Shown here: in pieces, positions 17,928 to 32,444 of the stretch
Layout: each line of letters begins with the position of its first letter
Numbering within the stretch: the stretch's first letter is position 1
Origin: Limimaricola soesokkakensis
Lineage (GTDB): Bacteria; Pseudomonadota; Alphaproteobacteria; Rhodobacterales; Rhodobacteraceae
Direction: 5' to 3'
Assembly: GCF_900172345.1 (NCBI RefSeq)
Contig: NZ_FWFY01000002.1
Location: forward strand, 372,001-436,000
DNA: 64,000 bases
Notes under the pieces: generated by a model
Seen by the model: only the letters and a program-made list of their open reading frames with translations
Told to the model about the DNA's origin: nothing
The model's database searches: none
Position numbers and translations under genes: made by a program

Positions 17928-18908
17928 TCAGGCGACGCCGGCGCGCAAGCAATCATGGATGTGCAGGATGCCCAAGGGCCTGCGCGCCGCGTCGTACTCG
18001 TCCACCACGAAGAGGCAGGTAATCTTGCGCTCGTTCATCTGCGCCAGCGCTTCGGCCGCCAGCGCGTCGGGTCGGATGGTGCGCGGCGCCGGCGTCATCA
18101 CCTCATGGGCCACATGATCGAGCAGCCCGGCCATGTGACGCCGCAGATCGCCATCGGTGACGATGCCGCAAAGACCGCCTTCCGGATCGGTGACGCCGAC
18201 CACGCCGAACCCGGCGCCGGTGATCGCCAGGAGCGTGTCGGCCATCGGCGTGTCGCGATCGACCAGCGGCAGTTCCCTGGCCCCGTGCATCAGGTCGCGC
18301 ACCCGCGCCAGCCGCGCCCCGAGCTTGCCGCCCGGATGGAAGGCGCGGAAATCGGCGGCGGTGAAGCCGCGGCCGCGCATCAGCGCGATCGCCAGCGCGT
18401 CGCCCAGCGCCAGCGTCATCGTGGTGGACGTGGTGGGCACCACGCCGATGCCGCAGGCCTCGGGCAAGGCGGGCAGGACGATGGCGATGTCGGCCTGGGT
18501 CATCAGCGTGCTCTCGGGCCGTGCCGCGACGCCGATCAGCGGGATGCCGAAGCGGCGGGTATGCGCCACGAGATCGGCCAACTCGGGGGTCTCGCCGGAA
18601 TTCGACAGCACCAGCACCACGTCGCCGCGGGTGATCATGCCGAGATCGCCGTGGCTGGCCTCGGCGGGATGCACGAAGGAAGCGGGGGTGCCGGTCGAGG
18701 CGAGGGTGGCGGCGATCTTGCGCGCGACGTGGCCCGACTTGCCCATGCCCGAGACGATGACCCGTCCGGGGGCCGCGCGGATCGCTTCGAGCGCCGCGCC
18801 GAAGCCGCCGTCGAGCCCGCGTGCCAGTGCGGCGAGGCCCGCCGCCTCGTCGGCGATCACCTGCCGCGCGACTTCCAGATCGTCGGGGCGCTGGGTGTCC
18901 TCGGTCAT
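17928..18908 (-). CDS. kdsD: Arabinose-5-phosphate isomerase (Kdo pathway)
   Basis: Converts ribulose-5-phosphate to arabinose-5-phosphate, the first step of Kdo synthesis. The 326-aa protein has a sugar isomerase domain (GRVIVSGMGKSGHVARKIA near residue 50, ASHGDLGMI, LSNSGETPEL) followed by two CBS repeats from about residue 205 to the end. KpsF is the capsule-type name for the same enzyme. It sits between rnd and lptC on the minus strand and complements kdsB upstream in the window. Confidence 0.94.
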   Translation of the reverse strand: MTEDTQRPDDLEVARQVIADEAAGLAALARGLDGGFGAALEAIRAAPGRVIVSGMGKSGHVARKIAATLASTGTPASFVHPAEASHGDLGMITRGDVVLVLSNSGETPELADLVAHTRRFGIPLIGVAARPESTLMTQADIAIVLPALPEACGIGVVPTTSTTMTLALGDALAIALMRGRGFTAADFRAFHPGGKLGARLARVRDLMHGARELPLVDRDTPMADTLLAITGAGFGVVGVTDPEGGLCGIVTDGDLRRHMAGLLDHVAHEVMTPAPRTIRPDALAAEALAQMNERKITCLFVVDEYDAARRPLGILHIHDCLRAGVA

Positions 18909-18909
18909 G

Positions 18910-19521
18910 TCAGTGCGAGAAGATGTCGGTGTCGGGCCAGCCCGCGAGGTCGAGCCTGGCGCGGGTAGGCAGGAAGTCGAAGCAGGCCTGCGCCAGTTCG
19001 CTGCGCCCTTCGCGCGCCAGCTTGGCGTCGAGCGCCTCCTTCAGCCGATGCAGGTACAGCACGTCCGAGGCGGCGTAGTCGAGTTGCGCCGGGCTCAGCT
19101 CCTCGGCGCCCCAGTCGGATTGCTGCTGCTGCTTGGAGATGTCGACGCCGACCAGCTCCTGCAGCAGCTGCTTCAGCCCATGCCGGTCGGTGAAGGTGCG
19201 CACCAGCTTCGAGGCAATCTTGGTGCAGTAGACCGGGGATGCGGTGGCGCCGAAGGCGTGCTGCATCGCGGCGATGTCGAACCGGCCGAAATGGAACAGC
19301 TTGAGGATGTCGGGGTCTTCGAGCAGCCGCACGAGATTGGGGGCTTCGGACTGGCCGGGATGGACCTGGATCATGTGGCAATGGCCGTCGCCGCCCGACA
19401 TCTGCACCAGGCAGAGCCGGTCGCGCATCGGGTTCAGACCCATGGTCTCGCAATCGATCGCCACGACGGAGCCGAGGTCGAGATCGTCGGGAATATCGTT
19501 CTGGTAGAGATAGTTCGCCAT
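18910..19521 (-). CDS. rnd: RNase D-like 3'-5' exonuclease
   Basis: DEDDy exonuclease of 203 aa. The motifs are visible: VAIDCETMGL (DxE) near residue 22, LFHFGRFDIAAM (second Asp) near residue 76 and DYAASDVLYLHRL (YxxxD) near residue 167. It is about half the length of E. coli RNase D and lacks the C-terminal HRDC domains, as in many alphaproteobacteria. It starts 31 bases downstream of tRNA-Leu(CAG) on the same strand and is followed by kdsD after one base. Confidence 0.88.
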   Translation of the reverse strand: MANYLYQNDIPDDLDLGSVVAIDCETMGLNPMRDRLCLVQMSGGDGHCHMIQVHPGQSEAPNLVRLLEDPDILKLFHFGRFDIAAMQHAFGATASPVYCTKIASKLVRTFTDRHGLKQLLQELVGVDISKQQQQSDWGAEELSPAQLDYAASDVLYLHRLKEALDAKLAREGRSELAQACFDFLPTRARLDLAGWPDTDIFSH

Positions 19522-19552
19522 GATCCCTCGCGTTTCTCAATACGAGGAGGGA

Positions 19553-19639
<87 letters not shown>

Positions 19640-19869
19640 AGGTCGTGTGAGGGGCGATCTACGGAATGCCGCAGGGGGTGTCAACGGGCAATTCGCGGGA
19701 ATTTCGGTTGTCGCGGCGGAAGCGGGCCGTCGCTCGGGATGCGCCGCTTGTCGGGCATGCGGCGACGGCGATGCCGGTGACAGGGAGAGCCGCCCGGATC
19801 GGCGCTTGTCCGCGCCCGCCCCGGCGGGTAAACCGCGAGGCGTCAATTCACCTTATCAGGGCGGGGCCG

Positions 19870-20853
19870 ATGACCGGACTTGTGACCATCTACGGCGGAT
19901 CGGGCTTCCTCGGGCGCTATATCACGCGCCGGCTGGCGCAGCAGGGCTGGCGCGTCCGCGTGGCCTGCCGCCGCCCCGAGGAAGCGCTTTTCGTGCGCAC
20001 CTACGGCGTGGTGGGCCAGGTCGAGCCGGTGTTCTGCAACATCCGCGACGACGACAGCGTGCGCGCGGCGATGACCGGCGCACAGGCGGTGGTCAACTGC
20101 GTAGGCGTGCTGGCCGAAAAGGGCCGCAACACCTTCAAGGCGGTGCAGCAGGAGGGCCCCGAGCGGATCGCCCGTCTCGCCGCGGAGCTGGGCGTGGCGC
20201 GGATGGTGCATGTCTCGGCGATCGGCGCCGATGCCGACAGCCCGAGCGAATACGCGCGCAGCAAGGCCGCGGGCGAGCAGGGTGTGCTGCGGCACATGCC
20301 GCAGGCGGTGATCCTGCGCCCCTCGATCCTGTTCGGCGCCGAGGACGAGTTCTTCAACCGCTTCGCCTCGATGGCGCAAATTTCGCCGGTGATCCCGGTG
20401 GTCGGGGCCGGCACCCGGTTTCAGCCGGTGCATGTCGACGACGTGGCCCATGCCGCGGCGCTGGCGATCGAGGGTCGCGCCGCGCCGGGGATCTACGAGC
20501 TGGGCGGGCCGGACGTGCATACCTTCCGCGAGCTGATCGTGCAGATGCTGCACTACATCCGCCGCCGTCGCCTCGTGCTGTCGCTGCCCTTCGGCGTGGG
20601 CCGGATCATGGCAAGCGTCGGAGGGCTGATGCAGACGCTGAGCCTCGGGCTGGTGCGGGCGCCGATCACCGCCGATCAGGTCGCCAATCTGCGCCGCGAC
20701 AATGTCGTGAGCCCGGGCGCCAAAACTTTCGCCGATCTGGGCCTGTCGCCGATCGCGATGGAGGCCGTGCTGCCGGACTACCTGTGGCGATTCCGCCCCT
20801 CGGGGCAGTATCTGGCCATCAAGGAATCGGCGCGCAACCTGCGCAACCACTGA
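19870..20853 (+). CDS. NDUFA9-like NAD(P)-binding protein (atypical SDR)
   Basis: Protein of 327 aa with an N-terminal Rossmann motif [20 protein letters not shown] and a middle segment with [21 protein letters not shown] in which the tyrosine-lysine pair is retained. [12 protein letters not shown] follows. This pattern matches the complex I accessory subunit NDUFA9 family. A role in respiratory complex I assembly or lipid binding is inferred from the family; no direct evidence is in the window. The start at 19870 follows a GGGG run. It is followed 16 bases later by uppP. Confidence 0.85.
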   Translation: MTGLVTIYGGSGFLGRYITRRLAQQGWRVRVACRRPEEALFVRTYGVVGQVEPVFCNIRDDDSVRAAMTGAQAVVNCVGVLAEKGRNTFKAVQQEGPERIARLAAELGVARMVHVSAIGADADSPSEYARSKAAGEQGVLRHMPQAVILRPSILFGAEDEFFNRFASMAQISPVIPVVGAGTRFQPVHVDDVAHAAALAIEGRAAPGIYELGGPDVHTFRELIVQMLHYIRRRRLVLSLPFGVGRIMASVGGLMQTLSLGLVRAPITADQVANLRRDNVVSPGAKTFADLGLSPIAMEAVLPDYLWRFRPSGQYLAIKESARNLRNH

Positions 20854-20869
20854 ACGGACGGACATCGCC

Positions 20870-21676
20870 ATGACCGGAGATACGATTCTCCTGCCACTCC
20901 TCCTGGGCCTTCTGGAGGGGCTGACGGAGTTCATCCCGGTGTCCTCGACCGGGCATCTGCTGCTGGCGGGGCATTTCCTGGGATTCGAGAGCGCCGGGCG
21001 CACCTTCGAGGTGGTGATCCAGCTCGGCGCGGTGCTGGCGCTACTCACCGTCTATTTCGGGCAGCTCTGGGGCGTGCTGCGGGCGGCGCCCGCGGACCCG
21101 GCGGCGCGGCGCTTCGTCTGGGCGGTGCTGATCGCCTTCCTGCCGGCGGCGGTGATCGGCGTGCTGGCGCATGACCTGATCAAGACGGTGCTGTTCGAGA
21201 CGCCGGCCCTGATCGCGGTGATGCTAGTGCTGGGCGGGGTGGTGCTGCTCTTCGCGGACCGCATGGCACCGGAGCCGCGCCACGAGGACGCGATGCGGCT
21301 GCCGGTCCGCACGGCGCTGGCGATCGGCTTCTTCCAGGTGCTGGCGATGGTGCCGGGCGTATCGCGCTCGGGCGCGACCATCGTCGGCGGGCTGTCGATG
21401 GGCGTGGGCAAGCGCGCGGCGGCCGAGTTCTCGTTTTTCCTGTCGATGCCGACCATGGCCGGGGCCGTGGCCTATGACCTGTTCCAGAATCGCGACGTGC
21501 TCGACTGGGGCGCGCTCAACGAGATCGCGATCGGTTTCGTCGTGGCCTTCGTCACCGCCGTGGTCGTGGTGAAATGGCTGCTGGGCTACGTGTCGCGGCA
21601 TGGCTACGCGCTGTTCGGCTGGTGGCGAATCGTGATCGGGGCGGGGGCGTTGCTGGGCATTTTTATAGCCGGCTGA
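20870..21676 (+). CDS. uppP: Undecaprenyl-diphosphatase UppP (BacA)
   Basis: Recycles undecaprenyl diphosphate to the monophosphate carrier lipid used for peptidoglycan and surface glycans. The 268-aa membrane protein shows the catalytic [13 protein letters not shown] near residue 21 and [10 protein letters not shown] near residue 160. About eight hydrophobic segments and the LSMPTMAGA sequence complete the match. Short spacing to the preceding reductase suggests one transcript. Confidence 0.96.
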   Translation: MTGDTILLPLLLGLLEGLTEFIPVSSTGHLLLAGHFLGFESAGRTFEVVIQLGAVLALLTVYFGQLWGVLRAAPADPAARRFVWAVLIAFLPAAVIGVLAHDLIKTVLFETPALIAVMLVLGGVVLLFADRMAPEPRHEDAMRLPVRTALAIGFFQVLAMVPGVSRSGATIVGGLSMGVGKRAAAEFSFFLSMPTMAGAVAYDLFQNRDVLDWGALNEIAIGFVVAFVTAVVVVKWLLGYVSRHGYALFGWWRIVIGAGALLGIFIAG

Positions 21677-21710
21677 GGCGATAGGTCATTTGTTGTGACC
21701 TAAAATCGCC
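21677..21710 (+). promoter_or_regulatory. Stem-loop 1 of the uppP-gltD intergenic region
   Basis: GGCGATAGGTCA pairs with TGACCT-(AAA)-ATCGCC around a 7-nt loop. It lies directly after the uppP stop and could end that transcript. Its last four bases are shared with the next inverted repeat, so both cannot form fully at once. Confidence 0.5.
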
Positions 21711-21741
21711 AATCGGACCGAAGATTTCGATCCGATTGGCG
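21707..21741 (+). promoter_or_regulatory. Perfect 11-bp inverted repeat upstream of gltD
   Basis: CGCCAATCGGA and TCCGATTGGCG flank a 13-nt spacer. It may be an RNA hairpin competing with the preceding stem or a two-fold-symmetric protein site controlling gltD. The sequence alone does not decide. Confidence 0.5.
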
Positions 21742-21758
21742 CGAAAACCGCTAACTAG

Positions 21759-21777
21759 GTCAGCAATGCTGACTTTT
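21759..21777 (+). terminator. Short hairpin with U-run in the gltD leader
   Basis: GTCAGC-AAT-GCTGAC is followed at once by TTTT, 57 bases before the gltD start. It is small for a terminator but has the right order of stem then U-run. It may terminate or attenuate transcription entering gltD. Confidence 0.4.
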
Positions 21778-21833
21778 CATGTGGTCAAGCATTGGCTATC
21801 CCCTCGGCACGCCCAGCCAGAGGGAGACCAGCC

Positions 21834-23273
21834 ATGGCCGAAAACAAGATGCTGAAATTCGTGTCCGTGCCGCGTGACATGCCGGAGAAGCGTCTGGCGG
21901 CCGCGCGGCGCGAGGACTTCCACGAGATCTATGCCGAGTTCGCCCGCGACAAGGCGGCCGAGCAGTCGAGCCGCTGCAGCCAGTGCGGCGTGCCCTACTG
22001 CCAGACGCATTGCCCGCTGCACAACAACATCCCCGACTGGCTGCGCCTGACCGCCGAAGGCCGTCTGCAGGAGGCCTATGAGGTCTCCCAGGCGACCAAC
22101 ACCTTCCCCGAGATCTGTGGCCGCATCTGCCCCCAGGACCGGCTCTGCGAAGGCAACTGCGTGATCGAGCAGTCGGGGCACGGCACCGTCACCATCGGCT
22201 CGGTCGAGAAGTACATCACCGACACCGCCTGGGAGGAGGGCTGGGTCCAGCCGATCCGCCCCGCTCGCGAGCGCTCCGAGAGCGTCGGCATCATCGGCGC
22301 CGGGCCGGGTGGTCTGGCAGCGGCCGACTATTTGCGCCGTGCCGGCGTGCAGGTCACCGTCTATGACCGCTACGACCGCGTCGGCGGGCTGATGACCTAC
22401 GGCATTCCGGGCTTCAAGCTCGAGAAGGAGGTCGTGGACCGTCGCACCAAGCAGTTCGAGGAATCGGGCGTCGAGTTCGTGCTGAACTGCAAGGTCGGCG
22501 AGGACATCTCCTTCGACGCGATCCGTGGCAAGCACGACGCGGTGCTGATCGCCACCGGCGTCTACAAGTCGCGCGACCTGCCCGACAGCGACCATGGCGG
22601 CGTGGTCCGCGCCATCGACTACCTCACCGCCTCGAACCGCAAGAACTTTGGCGACGAGGTGCCGGAATACGACAGCGGCGAGTTGAACGCCGAGGGCAAG
22701 AAAGTCGTCGTGATCGGCGGCGGTGACACCGCGATGGACTGCGTGCGCACCGCGATCCGTCAGGGCGCGACCAGCGTGAAGTGCCTCTATCGCCGCGACC
22801 GGGCCAACATGCCGGGCAGCCAGCGCGAGGTGGCCAACGCCGAGGAGGAGGGCGTCGAGCTGGTCTGGCTCTCGGCTCCCAAGGGCTTCGAGTGCGGCCC
22901 TGACGGGGTCAAGGGTGTGCATGTCCACAGGATGCGCCTTGGCACGCCGGATGCCACGGGCCGCCGCATGCCCGAGAAGATCGAGGGCGCGGATTACCTC
23001 GAAGAGGCCGATCTGGTGGTCAAGGCGCTGGGCTTCGAGCCCGAGGACCTGCCGCAGCTCTGGGGCGTCGAGGGACTGGAGGTGACCCGCTGGGGCACGG
23101 TGCGGGCCGAGTTCGGCACCGGCGCCACCTCGCTCGACGGCGTCTTCGCCGTGGGCGACATCGTGCGCGGGGCTTCGCTCGTCGTCTGGGCGATCCGCGA
23201 CGGGCGTGACAGCGCCTCGGCGATCGTGGAGTATCTCGACCAATCCGCCAGCGCCAGCGTCGCTGCCGAGTGA
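21834..23273 (+). CDS. gltD: Glutamate synthase (NADPH) small subunit
   Basis: FAD- and NADPH-binding beta subunit of GOGAT that feeds electrons to GltB for making glutamate from glutamine and 2-oxoglutarate. The 479-aa protein has the N-terminal cysteine clusters (CSQCGVPYCQTHCPLHNNIPDW and CGRICPQDRLCEGNC), then GAGPGGLAAADYLRRAG for FAD and VIGGGDTAMDCVRTA for NADPH. The C-terminal GVFAVGDIVRGASLVVWAI box is present. The start at 21834 follows AGGGAGA. Three stem-loops lie in its leader. Confidence 0.97.
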   Translation: MAENKMLKFVSVPRDMPEKRLAAARREDFHEIYAEFARDKAAEQSSRCSQCGVPYCQTHCPLHNNIPDWLRLTAEGRLQEAYEVSQATNTFPEICGRICPQDRLCEGNCVIEQSGHGTVTIGSVEKYITDTAWEEGWVQPIRPARERSESVGIIGAGPGGLAAADYLRRAGVQVTVYDRYDRVGGLMTYGIPGFKLEKEVVDRRTKQFEESGVEFVLNCKVGEDISFDAIRGKHDAVLIATGVYKSRDLPDSDHGGVVRAIDYLTASNRKNFGDEVPEYDSGELNAEGKKVVVIGGGDTAMDCVRTAIRQGATSVKCLYRRDRANMPGSQREVANAEEEGVELVWLSAPKGFECGPDGVKGVHVHRMRLGTPDATGRRMPEKIEGADYLEEADLVVKALGFEPEDLPQLWGVEGLEVTRWGTVRAEFGTGATSLDGVFAVGDIVRGASLVVWAIRDGRDSASAIVEYLDQSASASVAAE

Positions 23274-23334
23274 GCTAGCGGCGCGAGGCCCGATCGGCCC
23301 GCGCGCGATCCATGTCTCGGTTCAGGGGCCGAGG

Positions 23335-23354
23335 CCCCGGCCACCCGGCCGGGG
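23335..23354 (+). other. GC-rich stem-loop between gltD and the periplasmic gene
   Basis: CCCCGGCC-ACCC-GGCCGGGG forms an 8-bp stem, and an alternative GGGGCC-GA-GGCCCC hairpin starts 10 bases earlier and overlaps it. No U-run follows. It could slow or divide transcription between gltD and the downstream genes. Confidence 0.45.
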
Positions 23355-23407
23355 CGGCCTGACCCCCGATCACACCACGTCCCGCGATCCTGTTTTCGGA
23401 GACCGCC

Positions 23408-24113
23408 ATGAAGACGCCCATCGCCCTCCTGATCTGCGCGCTGCCGATGACGGCCGCCGCGCAGGGGCCGCGTCAGGTGACGCTGCCCGAGGGCTGCACT
23501 GCCGAGATGACCGTGCAGGCCGCGAACTGCACCGTCTCGCATCATTTCACCTGCGAGGGCGACCCAGAGGGCTGGCGCCGCAGGGTCGATCTCGACCTCG
23601 ACGGCGTGAGCTATTTCGGGGCCATCGACGCCGAAACCCAATGGGTCGAGAGCGTCTATCCCCGCGCCGACCGGCGCGAGGAGCTGGCCCCCGACCCGGC
23701 CGACCCGGCCTCGTTCAGCGAGCTGGTCGAGGCCGGCGCCGACAGCTTCGATTTCACCACGATCTCCGATCAGGTCGGCGAGACCCGCTATGTCGGATTC
23801 GACAGCCTGACCGGCGAGACCGTCACCATCGACGGCGTCGAGCTGGAGCGCACCGATTACGAGGTCCGGGCCATCGGCCCCGATGGCGAGCAGATCTGGC
23901 GCAGCACCGGCTCGGAATTCATCGACCGGACGCGGCGCATCTTCCTGTCGGGCACCAGCGAGGTGACCAACGCGCAAGGCACCTTCACCTCCGACGACAG
24001 CCCCGTCGAATTCATCTTTCCGGACGAGCCGGGCTTCCTCTCGTCCAACCCCAAACACGGCTGCGGCGCGACCATGTCGTCGGCGCCCGCCTCCACCGCG
24101 AAGGAGATCTTCC

Positions 24114-24127
<14 letters not shown>
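23408..24127 (+). CDS. Predicted secreted protein of unknown function in the glt operon
   Basis: Protein of 239 aa starting with a clear signal peptide (MKTPIALLICALPMTAAAQ, cleaved near residue 19). The mature part has four cysteines (Cys30, Cys41, Cys49 and Cys219) that could make two disulfides in the periplasm. It is acidic and rich in beta-prone segments (VTIDGVELERTDYEVRA, IFLSGTSEV). I recognise no family. It lies between gltD and gltB and its last 14 bases overlap gltB, so it is translated with the glutamate synthase genes although it should act outside the cytoplasm. Confidence 0.8.
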
Positions 24128-28661
<4,534 letters not shown>

Positions 28662-28684
28662 CGGCCTGAGCGAAATCGAAAACA

Positions 28685-28716
28685 GGGGCCGGCGCGGCGA
28701 CGCGCCGGCCCCGCGT
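28685..28716 (+). terminator. Intrinsic terminator after gltB
   Basis: A perfect 12-bp stem GGGGCCGGCGCG/CGCGCCGGCCCC closed by a GCGA tetraloop starts 24 bases after the gltB stop. A short T-run (GTTTT) follows a few bases later. It separates the glt genes from the alpha/beta hydrolase. Confidence 0.8.
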
Positions 28717-28800
28717 CGTTTTGGGGCAGGGGAACTTGGCGCAGTCTGGCGCGTAATCCCTGCGCCGCGCTGCAGCGCGCGCCCGCAATGGAGCCGGCCC

Positions 28801-29805
28801 ATGACCCAGACCCCGCCCCCTGCCTACCGACAGCATCCTCCCGCGCGACGCCGCCCGATCCGCACGCTGGCCGGGCTCGCCGCGACCGCGCTGGCCGTGT
28901 CGGCCTATGCCAACCATCGCGCCGCCATGCAGGCCGAGCGCGACAATCCGCCTCGGGGGCGGTTCCTCGATCTGCACGGCGTGCGGCTGCATTACCTCGA
29001 TCGCGGCGACGGCCCGGTGCTGGTGCTGCTGCACGGCAATGGCAGCATGATCGAGGATTTCGTGGGCAGCGGCCTCGTGGCGATGGCAGCACGGACGCAT
29101 CGCGTCATCGTCTTCGACCGGCCCGGCTTCGGCCACAGCACCCGGCCGCGTGGCCGGGTCTGGAGCGCCGCCGCGCAGGCGGATCTGCTGCACGCGGCGC
29201 TGCGCCATCTCGGCGTGGCGCGGGCCACCGTGTTGGGCCACTCCTGGGGCTGCGCGGTGGCGGTGGCGCTGGCACGACGCGATCCGGGCATGGTCGGGGC
29301 GCTGGTGCTGGCCGCCGGCTATCACTACCCGACGGCGCGGCCCGAGGTGATCGGCCTCTCTGCCCCGGCGGTCCCGGTGCTGGGCGACGCGCTGCGCTAC
29401 ACCATTTCCCCGCCGCTGGCCCGGCTGATCTGGCCCCGGCTGATCCGCCGGATCTTCGCCCCCGCGCCGGTGGCGCCCGGTTTCGCCGGGTTCCCGCGCG
29501 AGATGGCCCTACGTCCCTCGCAGCTGCGCGCCAGCGGCGCCGAAACCGCGATGATGATCCCGCAGGCCGCCGCGGCGCGCCACGGCTACCGCGAACTGCG
29601 CATGCCGGTGGCGATCATCGCCGGGGCGGATGACCGGGTCGTTGATTCCGAGGCGCAGTCGGCGCGGTTGCACCGCGAGATCGCCCAGAGCAGCTACACC
29701 GTGCTGCCGGGGGTGGGGCACATGATCCACCAGACCGCGCCCGAGGCGGTGATGGCGGCGATCGAGCGGGCGGAAGGGCGCGTGGGGACCGCGCGACCGG
29801 CTTGA
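28801..29805 (+). CDS. Alpha/beta hydrolase, membrane-anchored
   Basis: Protein of 334 aa. The N-terminus carries an Arg-rich start then a hydrophobic segment (LAGLAATALAVSAYA, about residues 23-37) suggesting a membrane anchor. The hydrolase fold is clear: LLHGNGSMIEDF oxyanion-hole region, nucleophile elbow GHSWGCAV with Ser148, VAIIAGADDRVVD for the acid and PGVGHMIHQ for the histidine. The substrate is not predictable. It sits between the gltB terminator and mtgA. Confidence 0.85.
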   Translation: MTQTPPPAYRQHPPARRRPIRTLAGLAATALAVSAYANHRAAMQAERDNPPRGRFLDLHGVRLHYLDRGDGPVLVLLHGNGSMIEDFVGSGLVAMAARTHRVIVFDRPGFGHSTRPRGRVWSAAAQADLLHAALRHLGVARATVLGHSWGCAVAVALARRDPGMVGALVLAAGYHYPTARPEVIGLSAPAVPVLGDALRYTISPPLARLIWPRLIRRIFAPAPVAPGFAGFPREMALRPSQLRASGAETAMMIPQAAAARHGYRELRMPVAIIAGADDRVVDSEAQSARLHREIAQSSYTVLPGVGHMIHQTAPEAVMAAIERAEGRVGTARPA

Positions 29806-29836
29806 CCCGACCCCGACGCGCAGGGTCTATGGCGGC

Positions 29837-30580
29837 ATGTCCAAGCCCGTGAACACATCGAAAACAGGGTCGGCACGCCGCCGCCGGCGCAAGGCCTCAG
29901 ACACGCCGTCGAAGCCGGGCCGCAGGATCGCCCGGCTGCTGCTCTGGGCCGGAGCGGCGCTGATCGGTGTCGCCGGGGTACTGGTCCTGCTATTCTCGAC
30001 CCTCAACCCGCCGACCACTCCCTACATGATGTCGGAACGCGCCCGGCTGGGGGAGATCGCCCATGACTGGGTGCCGATGGAGGAGATCGCCCCGGTGATG
30101 GCCCGCGCCGCTGTCGCGGCCGAGGACGCGAATTTCTGCCTGCATTGGGGTCTCGATCTCAAGGCGATCCGCACCGCGATGGCCTCTGGCGGCAATCGCG
30201 GCGCCTCGACGATCAGCCAGCAGGTCGTGAAGAACGTCTATCTCTGGCAGGGGCGCAGTTGGTTCCGCAAGGCGCTCGAGGCGGGAATGACGCCCGCGGT
30301 CGAAGCGGTCTGGACCAAGCGGCGGATCCTCGAGGTCTATCTCAACGTCGCCGAGTTCGACGAGGGCGTGTTCGGCATCGGCCGCGCCGCGCCGCATTAT
30401 TTCGGCGTCGCGGCGGCCGATCTGACGGATGTGCAGGCCGCGCGCCTCGCCGCGATCCTGCCCAACCCCAAGGGGCGCTCGGCCGCGAACCCTTCCGATT
30501 TCGTGCGCCGCCGCGCCGCCGCGATCCTCGACGGCGCCGCCACGATCCGCCGCGACGGGCGAGACGACTGCTTCGAGTGA
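29837..30580 (+). CDS. mtgA: Monofunctional peptidoglycan transglycosylase MtgA
   Basis: GT51 enzyme of 247 aa that polymerises lipid II into glycan strands. An Arg/Lys-rich cytoplasmic tail is followed by one transmembrane helix (LLLWAGAALIGVAGVLVLLF, about residues 36-55). The catalytic region reads VAAEDANFCLHWGLD and the second GT51 motif is RGASTISQQVVKNVYL; EVYLNVAEFDEGVFGI and AARLAAILPNPKG follow. No transpeptidase domain is attached, as expected for MtgA. Confidence 0.95.
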   Translation: MSKPVNTSKTGSARRRRRKASDTPSKPGRRIARLLLWAGAALIGVAGVLVLLFSTLNPPTTPYMMSERARLGEIAHDWVPMEEIAPVMARAAVAAEDANFCLHWGLDLKAIRTAMASGGNRGASTISQQVVKNVYLWQGRSWFRKALEAGMTPAVEAVWTKRRILEVYLNVAEFDEGVFGIGRAAPHYFGVAAADLTDVQAARLAAILPNPKGRSAANPSDFVRRRAAAILDGAATIRRDGRDDCFE

Positions 30581-30625
30581 CGCGCGGGATTGAAGCGGCG
30601 CCACGCTTGCGGCAGATAGGGGGGC

Positions 30626-31312
30626 ATGCAGAACAGCCGTCCCGCCACACACCGCCTCTATCATTTCCCGCTCTCGCCTTTCTCGCGGAAGGTGAGGCTC
30701 TCGCTCGCCGAGAAACGCATCGAGGTGGAGCTGGTCGAAGAGCGCTATTGGGAGCAGGATCCCGAATTCATGCGCCGGAACCCGGCCGGCAAGGTGCCCG
30801 TGCTCAAGCTCGGCAACCGCATGATGTCGGAAAGCACCGCGATCTGCGAGTATCTCGAAGAGGTGCAGCCCGATCCACCGCTGTTGCCGCAATCGGTGGA
30901 TGCCCGCTACGAGGTGCGCCGGCTCGTTGGCTGGTTCGACGACAAGTTCAACCGCGAGGTGACCTCGAAGCTGCTCGGAGAGCGGGTTTTCAAGAAAGTT
31001 ATGGGCGGTGGCTATCCCGACAGCACCAACGTCAAGGCCGGGGCTCGGGCGATCAAGTATCACCTCGATTACATGGCCTGGCTTCTGGACCAGCGCCGCT
31101 GGCTCGCGGGCAACGAGCTGTCGCTCGCCGACTTCGCCGCCGCTGCGCACCTGTCCTGCCTCGACTACATCTCGGACGTGGACTGGAACCGCTCCGAGAC
31201 GGTCAAGGACTGGTACGCCAAGATCAAGTCGCGCCCCGCCTTCCGCTCGCTTCTGGCCGATCAGCTGCCGGGCTTTCCGCAGCCCGCGCATTACGCCGAT
31301 CTCGATTTCTGA
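30626..31312 (+). CDS. Glutathione S-transferase family protein
   Basis: Protein of 228 aa with a thioredoxin-like N-terminal domain (LYHFPLSPFSRKVRLSLAEK, then NPAGKVPVLKL and the ESTAICEYLEE glutathione site) and a helical C-terminal domain with LAGNELSLADFAAAAHLSCLDY. The Ser in PFSRK is the likely thiol-activating residue. It precedes queG by 46 bases. Substrate unknown. Confidence 0.9.
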   Translation: MQNSRPATHRLYHFPLSPFSRKVRLSLAEKRIEVELVEERYWEQDPEFMRRNPAGKVPVLKLGNRMMSESTAICEYLEEVQPDPPLLPQSVDARYEVRRLVGWFDDKFNREVTSKLLGERVFKKVMGGGYPDSTNVKAGARAIKYHLDYMAWLLDQRRWLAGNELSLADFAAAAHLSCLDYISDVDWNRSETVKDWYAKIKSRPAFRSLLADQLPGFPQPAHYADLDF

Positions 31313-31341
31313 GACCGCGCGCTTGGGGCCGGCGGCCCGAA

Positions 31342-31358
31342 TGCGTATTTGGTGAAAG

Positions 31359-31370
<12 letters not shown>
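31342..31370 (+). repeat. Dispersed repeat, copy A (carries the queG start codon)
   Basis: Matches the pattern TGCGTATTT-N4-AAAGATGAAC followed by a G-rich end. Its internal ATG is the start codon of queG. Other copies are at 37845, 44361, 58030 and 58106. Seen directly by comparing the five sites. Confidence 0.85.
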
Positions 31371-32423
<1,053 letters not shown>

Positions 32424-32444
32424 CAATCAGGAGAGGAGATCGAG

